From Mesorhizobium sp. (GTDB lineage Bacteria > Pseudomonadota > Alphaproteobacteria > Rhizobiales > Rhizobiaceae): a stretch of 64,000 nucleotides of DNA. The translations under genes were made by a program, and so were the position numbers. Shown in pieces: positions 1 through 7,037 of the stretch. The notes beneath the pieces were generated by a model. The model was not told the DNA's origin. It saw only the letters and a program-made list of their open reading frames with translations, and did not search any database. Within the stretch, counting starts at the first letter, position 1. Every line of letters starts with the position of its first letter. The stretch lies in the NCBI RefSeq assembly GCF_016793485.1, contig NZ_JAEULZ010000013.1, forward strand, positions 62,001 to 126,000, written 5' to 3'.

Positions 1-33
1 AGCGCCAACGCCTCCAATTTCGGAGCTTTCCCC

Positions 34-1593
34 ATGAGCGCCCCCGACCACATCATCGTCGGCAGCGGCATCAACGCGCTGGTCTGCGCCGCTATTCTCG
101 GCGGCAAGGGTCGCAAGGTGCTGCTGCTGGAGCGTAACGATCGTATCGGCGGCTGCATCCGCACGGAAGAGATCACCGCGCCGGGTTTTGTCCATGATGT
201 GATGGCCACGACCTTCGTGCTTTTCATCACCTCGCCGGCCTATGCCGCGCTTGCCTCAGACCTCGGCAGGCATGGGCTGGAGTTCTGTCACGCCAATGCC
301 CCCACCGGCGTGTTGCGGCCTGACGGCAGCCATTTGATCCAGCGGATGGACCGCGCGGCGAATGTCGCAGCGTTCGGCGAGGACGGCGCGCAATATGCTG
401 CCGACGTCGACGATATCGGCGCGAATGCCGGCCTTCTGTTCGGCCTGCTCGGCGGCGGGCTCTGGACATGGCCGACCTTCAAGCTGCTGTTCGCCGAGGC
501 GCGGCGGCGTGGCCCGCGCGGACTTGCAGCCTTCATGGGCGATGCGCTGACTTCATCGCGAAGCTGGCTGGAAAGTTCCTACAAGACGGACCGCGCGCGC
601 GCTCTCTGGGCGCCCTGGTCCCTGCATGCCGGCATCGGCCCGGAAGATGCGTTTTCCGGCCAGATCGCCAAGGTCATCGCCTTCGCACTGGAAGCGGCAG
701 GTGCGCCGATCGTCAAGGGCGGTGCGAAAAATATCCTCTCCGCCTTCGATGCCCTCATCAGGGAAAAGGGCGGAGAGATCCGCACCGGCGCGGACGTTGA
801 CTCCATTATCGTCGAAGGCGGCAAGACGACCGGCGTTCGCCTCGCCTCTGGTGAGACGGTTAAGGCGACGAAGGGCGTGATCTGCTCGGTGACGCCGACA
901 CAACTCTATGGCCGCCTGCTCGGCAATAACGCTCCAGCGGACGATATCGCCGCGACAAAAGCCTATCGCTACGGCAAGGGCAATTTCCAGATCCACTACG
1001 CGCTCGACCGACTGCCGGCATGGCGCAACAAGGCGCTTGGCGAAGTTGCGTTGCTGCACCTGACGCCGGGTCTGGATGGTGTGTCGAAGGCGTCGAACGA
1101 GGCGGTGCGCGGCATGCTGCCGGAGACGCCGACCATTTGCGTCGGCCAGCCGCATGCGCTGGACCCCTCGCGCTGCCCGCCGGGCAAGGCCATCCTCTGG
1201 CTGCAGCTTCCGGAATCCCCGCGCCACATCAAGGGCGACGCCGCCGGCAAGCTGAAGGCGCCCGCCGACGGGAAGTGGACCGACGAGTTGCGCGAAGCCT
1301 ATGCCGACCGCGTCGAGGACATTCTCGCATCGCACATCGATGCCTTCTCGGCGACGGTGCTCGGCCGTCGTTGTTATTCGCCTGCCGATCTGGAGGCGAT
1401 GAACATCAATCTGGTCGGCGGCGACCCCTATGGCGGTTCGTCAACGATCGACCAGTCGTTCCTGTGGCGTCCATTCAAGACCAGCCGCAACCACGCGACA
1501 TCAGTAAAAGGTCTCTACCACATCGGCGCATCCACCCATCCGGGCGCGGGTCTCGGCGGCGGTTCTGGCTTCCTTCTGGGGAGCAAGCTCTGA
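34..1593 (+). CDS. FAD-dependent oxidoreductase, phytoene desaturase-like
   Basis: This 519-residue protein opens with a dinucleotide-binding fold: IIVGSGINA near residues 7-15, a following acidic residue in LLLERND, and the RIGG motif of the amine oxidase/phytoene dehydrogenase superfamily. The C-terminus ends in a glycine-rich stretch (GAGLGGGSGF) that in this family closes over FAD. The ATG is preceded by CGGAG at good distance. The next gene starts on the last base of the stop codon, so it is probably co-transcribed with the MarR regulator and possibly iorAB. The substrate cannot be read from sequence; a carotenoid role is not implied because no crt genes are nearby. Confidence 0.85.
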   Translation: MSAPDHIIVGSGINALVCAAILGGKGRKVLLLERNDRIGGCIRTEEITAPGFVHDVMATTFVLFITSPAYAALASDLGRHGLEFCHANAPTGVLRPDGSHLIQRMDRAANVAAFGEDGAQYAADVDDIGANAGLLFGLLGGGLWTWPTFKLLFAEARRRGPRGLAAFMGDALTSSRSWLESSYKTDRARALWAPWSLHAGIGPEDAFSGQIAKVIAFALEAAGAPIVKGGAKNILSAFDALIREKGGEIRTGADVDSIIVEGGKTTGVRLASGETVKATKGVICSVTPTQLYGRLLGNNAPADDIAATKAYRYGKGNFQIHYALDRLPAWRNKALGEVALLHLTPGLDGVSKASNEAVRGMLPETPTICVGQPHALDPSRCPPGKAILWLQLPESPRHIKGDAAGKLKAPADGKWTDELREAYADRVEDILASHIDAFSATVLGRRCYSPADLEAMNINLVGGDPYGGSSTIDQSFLWRPFKTSRNHATSVKGLYHIGASTHPGAGLGGGSGFLLGSKL

Positions 1594-2075
1594 TGGACCA
1601 GAAGGTCGCGGAAAAGCGCGAACGCATCTCCACGCTGGGCCAGATCGGGCTGCAGCAGTTCGCGCCCTACCTGATGAACCGCATCATGGGGCGCTATAAC
1701 GCGACGCTCCGCGAGGCCTATGGCCGCGAGAATCGGACTGTCCCGCAGGTGCGCACGCTGGCAGTCCTGTCGGTGAGCGATGGCGTTACGGTCGGCGATC
1801 TCGCGGTCTACACGGTGATCGAGCAATCGACGCTGTCGCGCACGCTCGACGCGCTTGAAAGCCAAGGTCTGGTGCGCCGCGAAGCCGGCGAGAGCGACAA
1901 CCGCGTGAAGAAGGTTTTTCTCACCGACGAGGGACGCGCCGAATTCAACCGCGCGTGGCCTGCCATGCACGACGCCTTCGAGCTCATGTTCGATGGCATC
2001 GACGATGCGGAATATTCGTCCTTCGTGGTGACGCTTCAGAAGATGCTGAGGAACATCCGCAAGCACGACATCTAA
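1593..2075 (+). CDS. MarR-family transcriptional regulator
   Basis: This 160-residue protein has the MarR winged-helix arrangement. An N-terminal dimerisation helix is followed by a recognition region around residues 50-95 (VGDLAVYTVIEQSTLSRTLD) and a wing ending in DNRVKKVFLTDEG, the usual MarR wing signature. Its ATG shares the A of the preceding TGA, so it is translationally coupled to the FAD oxidoreductase. MarR proteins usually repress their own operon and are released by small aromatic ligands. With indolepyruvate oxidoreductase genes downstream, control of aromatic-acid metabolism is a reasonable but unproven inference. Confidence 0.9.
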   Translation: MDQKVAEKRERISTLGQIGLQQFAPYLMNRIMGRYNATLREAYGRENRTVPQVRTLAVLSVSDGVTVGDLAVYTVIEQSTLSRTLDALESQGLVRREAGESDNRVKKVFLTDEGRAEFNRAWPAMHDAFELMFDGIDDAEYSSFVVTLQKMLRNIRKHDI

Positions 2076-2079
2076 GACA

Positions 2080-2127
2080 GAGCATGATCCCGCAAAGTGG
2101 AGGCCGGTTTGTGGAAAAGATCATGCC
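2080..2127. repeat. Dispersed rhizobial palindromic repeat, GCATGATC type
   Basis: Just after the MarR stop codon lies an imperfect palindrome with outer arms GCATGATC (2082-2089) and GATCATGC (2119-2126) around a core reading CCGCAAAGTGG. This is the general form of a short interspersed element common in Mesorhizobium-like genomes. A truncated relative with the left arm and the core CCGAAAAGTGGGAACC occurs at 47353. It separates the MarR gene from iorA and may form a hairpin in the transcript. Confidence 0.65.
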
Positions 2128-2188
2128 AAGAAAATAGATCTACGCAGCGCCGTTGGGGGAGCGGCGGCAACGGAGCAGGACAAAAGAG

Positions 2189-4342
2189 ATGGCCGAGCGG
2201 TCGTTCGCCAAGGAAGTCGAGAAGCTGAGGCTGGGTGAAGGCGAGGAGTTCGCCGGCGAGGGCATCCTCGCCATCACCAAGGCGCTGCTGCAATGCGGCG
2301 TCGGCTATGTCGGCGGCTATCAGGGCGCGCCGATCAGCCACCTGATGGATGTGCTGGCGGACGCGCAGGACATTCTGGGCGAACTTGGCGTTCATTTCGA
2401 GGCGTCGGCCTCCGAGGCCACCGCAACCGCGATGCTTGCCGCGTCCGTGCATTATCCGATCCGGGGCGCCGCCACCTTCAAGTCGACAGTCGGCACCAAT
2501 GTTGCCTCCGATGCGCTCGCCAACCTTGCGTCTGGTGGCGTGACGGGAGGCGCTCTCATAATCGTGGGCGAGGACTACGGCGAAGGCTCCTCGATCATGC
2601 AGGAACGCAGCCACGCCTTCGCGATGAAGAGTCAGGTCTGGCTGCTCGATCCGCGCCCGAACCTGCCATCCATCGTGCAGGCAGTGGAACATGGATTCGA
2701 GCTCTCGGAGGTGTCTAACACGCCCGTCATGCTGCAGGTGCGCATCCGCTGTTGCCATGTGCATGGCAAGTTCATCGCCAAGAACAACAAGCGCCCGGCG
2801 ATGACGGTCGCCGATGCGCTGGAAAACCCGCGCCGCGACACCGGTCGCATCGTGCTGCCGCCAGCTTCCTTCCTGCACGAGAAGGAGAAGGTGGCGAAGC
2901 GCTGGCCGGCGGCGGTCGACTATATCCGCAAGAACGGGATCAACGAGTTCTTCGGACCCGATGCGGGCTCAGTCGGCATCGTCATGCAGGGCGGCATGTA
3001 CAATGCGGTCATCCGCGCGCTGCAGCGTCTTGGGCTGGCCGACGCCTATGGCGAGACCGACGTGCCGCTTTACGTGCTGAACGCGGTCTATCCGCTCATC
3101 GACGACGAGTTCCTCACCTTCTGCGAAGGCAAGGATTCCGTTCTCGTTGTCGAGGAAGGCCAGCCGAACTACATCGAGCAGGCCTTTGCCGCCATGCTGC
3201 ACAAGGCCGGCCGCGGCACGCGCCTCGTCGGCAAGGAATACCTGCCTGTCGCCGGGGAATATACAGGGCAGGTCATGCTGGACAGTCTGGGTGCCTTTCT
3301 GCGCGCCGAGGCGCCGCAGCTTCTGTCGGCAGAAATCCGCGCGCCGAACAAGATGGGCGGCGGCGAGGAAATTCCTGATCTCAGCAAAGTCGTGCCGGGC
3401 CGTCCACCGGGCTTCTGCGTCGGCTGCCCGGAGCGCCCGATCTTCGCCGCGACCAAGCTGGTCGAGCAGGAACTCGGCAAACACCACATCGCCTCCGACA
3501 TCGGCTGTCACCTCTTCTCGATCATGCCGCCCTTCGAACTCGGCGCGACGACGATGGGCTACGGCCTCGGGCCGGCCTCCGCGTCCGCCTTCAACGCGCC
3601 GGAAGCCAAACGCCGTTCCATCTCCTTCGTCGGCGACGGTGGCTTCTGGCACAACGGCCTGACGTCCTCGATCGGCAACGCGGTCTTCAACAAGAATGAC
3701 GGCGTCATTGTTGTCGTCGACAATTTCTACTCGGCGGCGACGGGCGGGCAGGACATCCTGTCGTCGCGCGCCAACAACCGGACGAAATCCACCCAGCACC
3801 CGATCACCAAGGCGATCGAGGGCATGGGCGTGAAATGGCTGCGCCATATCGACCGCACCTACGATGTCGGCAAGATGCAGGCCACGCTGAAGGAAGCGCT
3901 GACGACCGAGGAGAAGGGCCCGAAGGTCATCGTCGCCTCGTCGGAATGCATGCTGAACAAGCAGCGTCGCGAGAAGCCGCTGGTCAACCAGGCGATCAAG
4001 GACGGCGCGCGTGTCGTGAAGCCGAAATTCGGCGTCGACGAGGACATCTGCACGGGCGACCACGCCTGCATGCGACTGTCCGGCTGCCCCTCGCTGTCGG
4101 TGAAGTCGCTGGACGATCCGCTGCGCGATGATCCGGTGGCGAGCATCGACCAGAATTGCGTCGGCTGTGGCAATTGCGGCGAGGTGGCGGACGCGGCTGT
4201 GCTCTGCCCGTCCTTCTACCGCGCCGATGTCGTGCATAATCCGAGCGGCTGGGACCGTTTCCTCGACCGCATGCGCGGCGCCGTGATCGGCTTCCTCCAG
4301 CGCCGCCGCGAGCGCCGCCGGCTGGTCTTCGCCGATGCTTGA
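2189..4342 (+). CDS. iorA: Indolepyruvate ferredoxin oxidoreductase, alpha subunit
   Basis: This subunit (717 residues from the ATG at 2189, with AGGA about 8 bases upstream) would oxidatively decarboxylate aryl pyruvates such as indolepyruvate to acyl-CoA with ferredoxin as acceptor. An N-terminal pyrimidine domain precedes the TPP-binding motif GDGGFW...VVVDN around residues 495-520. The C-terminus carries a ferredoxin-like domain: one group is CVGCGNC plus a later CP, while the first reads CTGDHAC with Asp where the second Cys normally sits. A TTG at 2153 would add 12 residues but lacks a convincing ribosome site. The stop overlaps iorB by 8 bases. Confidence 0.9.
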   Translation: MAERSFAKEVEKLRLGEGEEFAGEGILAITKALLQCGVGYVGGYQGAPISHLMDVLADAQDILGELGVHFEASASEATATAMLAASVHYPIRGAATFKSTVGTNVASDALANLASGGVTGGALIIVGEDYGEGSSIMQERSHAFAMKSQVWLLDPRPNLPSIVQAVEHGFELSEVSNTPVMLQVRIRCCHVHGKFIAKNNKRPAMTVADALENPRRDTGRIVLPPASFLHEKEKVAKRWPAAVDYIRKNGINEFFGPDAGSVGIVMQGGMYNAVIRALQRLGLADAYGETDVPLYVLNAVYPLIDDEFLTFCEGKDSVLVVEEGQPNYIEQAFAAMLHKAGRGTRLVGKEYLPVAGEYTGQVMLDSLGAFLRAEAPQLLSAEIRAPNKMGGGEEIPDLSKVVPGRPPGFCVGCPERPIFAATKLVEQELGKHHIASDIGCHLFSIMPPFELGATTMGYGLGPASASAFNAPEAKRRSISFVGDGGFWHNGLTSSIGNAVFNKNDGVIVVVDNFYSAATGGQDILSSRANNRTKSTQHPITKAIEGMGVKWLRHIDRTYDVGKMQATLKEALTTEEKGPKVIVASSECMLNKQRREKPLVNQAIKDGARVVKPKFGVDEDICTGDHACMRLSGCPSLSVKSLDDPLRDDPVASIDQNCVGCGNCGEVADAAVLCPSFYRADVVHNPSGWDRFLDRMRGAVIGFLQRRRERRRLVFADA

Positions 4343-5960
4343 TATCGTATCCTCGATGCGCGACGTCCCGGCGCGCGGCGACGGCGGGGTGATCAAGATC
4401 GCCATCCTCGCCGTCGGCGGCCAGGGCGGCGGTGTGCTCTCCGACTGGATTGTCGATGTCGCCGAGCGCAACGGCTATCTGGCGCAGTCGACATCGGTCG
4501 CGGGCGTGGCGCAGCGCACGGGTGCGACGATCTACTATATCGAGATGTGTCCCGACAAAGGCCGCCTGCCGGTCTTCGCGCTGTCGCCATCGCAGGGCGA
4601 TGTGGACGTGCTTGTCGCAGCCGAGCTGATGGAAGCCGGGCGAGCCATCATGCGCGGTTTCGTCACGCCTGATAAGACGACGCTGATCGCCTCGTCGCAT
4701 CGCATCGCGGCGGTGTCGGAGAAGATCGAACCCGGCGACGGCCGCGCGTCCTCGGCGAAGGTACGCGAGACGGCCGAACTAGCCTCGAAGCGCTTCATCG
4801 CCTTCGACATGGAAAAGATCGCCGTGCAAAACGGCTCGGTCGTCTCCTCGAGCCTGTTCGGCGCGCTGGCCGGCTCCAGCGTATTGCCCTTCCCGCGCGA
4901 GACTTACGAGGCGACGATCAGCGCCTCAGGTCGTGGCGTGAAGGCCAGCCTCGCGGCCTTTGGCGGCGGCTACAACGGCGCGCGCGGCCGCGGTGTCGAG
5001 ATCACACATCCCGTTGTGCCGGGCGGTCCCGACGATCAGGCTGCCGCGCACAGCCCAGTCAGTTCCGCGACGGCCGCCGATGGAGCCGAGCCGGTCGAAA
5101 ACAATGGCCCTGATGTGGAAGGCCCGCGCCGGCTCGTTGCCGGCTGGCAGGAACTGACCGCCCGCATCGAGGAGATGCCGGTGCCGGTGCGCGACATGGC
5201 GCTGCGTGGCCTGCGCAAGGTGGTCGACTATCAGGACATGCGCTACGGCGAGGAATATCTCGACCGTCTCGACCGGGCGCTTATGCTGGACGCCGAAGAG
5301 CAGGGTTACGCGCTCTCCATCGCAGCGGCGAAACATCTCGCCAACGCGCTCTGCTACGACGACATGATCCGCGTCGCCGACCTGAAGACGCGCTCGACGC
5401 GTGGTGCGCGCGTCCGCCGCGAGGTTGGCGTCAAGGATGACGCTATCCTGCAGACGACGGAATATTTCCACCCGCGCGTCGAGGAATTCTGCGGCGCGAT
5501 GCCGGCGACCATCGGCAGCTACATCGAGAACCGCCCGAAGTTGTCGGCCTTCATAGATCGCCGCATCAACAAGGGCCGCCGCATCCGAACCGACAGCTTT
5601 ACCGGCTTCGCGATGCTCTGGATGATCGGCGGCATGCGTCGCTGGCGGCGCGGCCTGCTCCGGCACCGGGTCGAACAGGCGCATCTCGACCGGTGGTACG
5701 ATTTGGCGCTGGCGACAGTCCCGAAGGACTACGCGCTGGCGGTGGAAATCCTGAACACGCGCCGCCTGATCAAGGGTTACAGCGACACCCATGTCCGCGC
5801 GCGGTCCAAATTCGACCGCGTTCTCTCGGCCCTGCCAATGCTGAAAGGCCGCCCCGACGCCGCCGACTGGCTGCGTCGCCTGCGCGAGGCAGCGCTCAAG
5901 GACGAGAAGGGCGACATGCTCGACGGCGCGCTGAAGACGGTGGCGACGCTAGGCGACTGA
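4335..5960 (+). CDS. iorB: Indolepyruvate ferredoxin oxidoreductase, beta subunit with C-terminal extension
   Basis: The first ~200 residues form the gamma-type domain of 2-oxoacid:ferredoxin oxidoreductases (IAILAVGGQGGGVLSDWIV, then SVAGVAQRTGATIYYIE), which completes the IorA active site. A divergent tail of about 300 residues (DUF6537-like, with DMRYGEEYLDRLDR) follows; its function is unknown to me. At 541 residues the protein is much longer than archaeal IorB (~200). The ATG lies inside the end of iorA, giving an 8-base overlap and strong translational coupling. Confidence 0.88.
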   Translation: MLDIVSSMRDVPARGDGGVIKIAILAVGGQGGGVLSDWIVDVAERNGYLAQSTSVAGVAQRTGATIYYIEMCPDKGRLPVFALSPSQGDVDVLVAAELMEAGRAIMRGFVTPDKTTLIASSHRIAAVSEKIEPGDGRASSAKVRETAELASKRFIAFDMEKIAVQNGSVVSSSLFGALAGSSVLPFPRETYEATISASGRGVKASLAAFGGGYNGARGRGVEITHPVVPGGPDDQAAAHSPVSSATAADGAEPVENNGPDVEGPRRLVAGWQELTARIEEMPVPVRDMALRGLRKVVDYQDMRYGEEYLDRLDRALMLDAEEQGYALSIAAAKHLANALCYDDMIRVADLKTRSTRGARVRREVGVKDDAILQTTEYFHPRVEEFCGAMPATIGSYIENRPKLSAFIDRRINKGRRIRTDSFTGFAMLWMIGGMRRWRRGLLRHRVEQAHLDRWYDLALATVPKDYALAVEILNTRRLIKGYSDTHVRARSKFDRVLSALPMLKGRPDAADWLRRLREAALKDEKGDMLDGALKTVATLGD

Positions 5961-5965
5961 CCAAA

Positions 5966-5995
5966 TTGACTTTTGTCAGTGGTCGTGACTATTGT
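5966..5995 (+). promoter_or_regulatory. Candidate promoter of the SorC regulator gene
   Basis: TTGACT (5966-5971) and TATTGT (5990-5995) are separated by 18 bases, a plausible sigma-70 pair. TGAC-TTTT-GTCA (5967-5978) is a small inverted repeat overlapping the -35, and ATTGAC and ATTGTC hexamers here match those in the 13742-13770 palindrome. The -10 ends only five bases before the ATG at 6001, which would make the transcript nearly leaderless. Confidence 0.45.
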
Positions 5996-6000
5996 CGGGA

Positions 6001-6966
6001 ATGGCAATCCGACCGGCAGACCAGATCGTCCACAAGGCTGCGTGGCTCTATTATGCGCACGGCCTGAGGCAGGATCAGGTCGCGCAGCAGCTTAACATTT
6101 CGCGCGCCTCCGTCGCCATGTATCTGCGCAAGGCGCGCGAGACGGGCATCGTCAACATATCGACCTCGACGCAACTTTTCACCGACGATCTGATGGCGCG
6201 CGAGATCGAGGATGCTTATGGCCTCGACGCGGTCTGGATTGCGCCGCACGGCGACCATGTCGATCCGGCCGCCGAAGTGCCGGTGCTGGCGGCGGGCGTC
6301 TTTCTCGAACTGGTCGGCAAGGGCGACCGCATCGGCGTCGCCTGGGGACAGACGGTCTATGCGATCGCCGACGTCATGGCCTATGCCGATCTGCAGCACG
6401 TCACCGTCGTCCAGCTCTGCGGCAATCTGGGCGCGCCCTTCGCCTATCGCCCCGACCAGTGCACGATGGAGATCGCGCGCCGGCTTAACGCCAAGGGGCT
6501 CAATTTCTATGCGCCGCTCGTGCTTTCGACCGAGGAACTGGCGAAGCAGCTTCGCGACGAACCGGTGATCCGCGAACAGCTCGCGGGCATTTCCGACTGC
6601 GACCTCGCGCTCTATTCGGTCGGCACCGTCGATTCCGAAAGCCACGTCGTCAAATGCGGCGCGCTGACCGTGGCCGAGATGGACGCACTGCGCCGGGAGG
6701 GGGCCGCGGGCGTCATCGCCGGCCAGATCGTCGACGCCGAGGGCGCGCTGCTCGATTGCAGCTACAACCGCCGCGCCATCTCGGCTGACCTCGCCTCGCT
6801 GCGCGCCATTCCGAAGCGGCTTGTGGTCGTGCAGGAACCAAGCAAGTTCGAGCCCCTGCTTGCCGGGCTCGCCGGTGGGCTCTGCACCCACCTTGTCATC
6901 AACGCGGCGATGGCGTCGCGGCTCCTCGAACACGCGAAAGCGGCATCCCGGCGCAAGGCATCCTGA
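6001..6966 (+). CDS. SorC/DeoR-type sugar-binding transcriptional regulator
   Basis: An N-terminal helix-turn-helix (AWLYYAHGLRQDQVAQQLNI then SRASVAMYLRKARETGIV, residues ~13-50) is followed by a sugar-phosphate binding domain of the SorC family. Key stretches include RIGVAWGQTVYAIA and VVQLCGNLGAPFAYRP. Family members sense phosphorylated sugars or polyols and control adjacent catabolic operons. It sits directly upstream of the aldolase-dehydrogenase and near the ABC transporter and mtnKA, so it is the obvious local regulator. A TTG at 5992 is an alternative start; neither start has a good Shine-Dalgarno. A polyol regulator such as EryD is a related possibility. Confidence 0.85.
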   Translation: MAIRPADQIVHKAAWLYYAHGLRQDQVAQQLNISRASVAMYLRKARETGIVNISTSTQLFTDDLMAREIEDAYGLDAVWIAPHGDHVDPAAEVPVLAAGVFLELVGKGDRIGVAWGQTVYAIADVMAYADLQHVTVVQLCGNLGAPFAYRPDQCTMEIARRLNAKGLNFYAPLVLSTEELAKQLRDEPVIREQLAGISDCDLALYSVGTVDSESHVVKCGALTVAEMDALRREGAAGVIAGQIVDAEGALLDCSYNRRAISADLASLRAIPKRLVVVQEPSKFEPLLAGLAGGLCTHLVINAAMASRLLEHAKAASRRKAS

Positions 6967-7037
6967 GACCTGCGACCTGTCATCCGCCTGTCGCCAAAAC
7001 CAATCAAACGCAAACTTCGAAAACCTGGGAAGAAACG

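Noticed and set aside
1-33. Possible end of an upstream gene
   Set aside because: Only 33 bases are visible; no stop codon or frame can be assigned with confidence.
2969-4471. Minus-strand open frame of 500 codons opposite iorA
   Set aside because: It is the antisense shadow of the iorA TPP and ferredoxin domains and has no recognisable protein features.
5992-6966. SorC gene as EryD with an erythritol operon
   Set aside because: No erythritol kinase or dehydrogenase genes are nearby; the linked genes are mtnK, mtnA and an aldolase.
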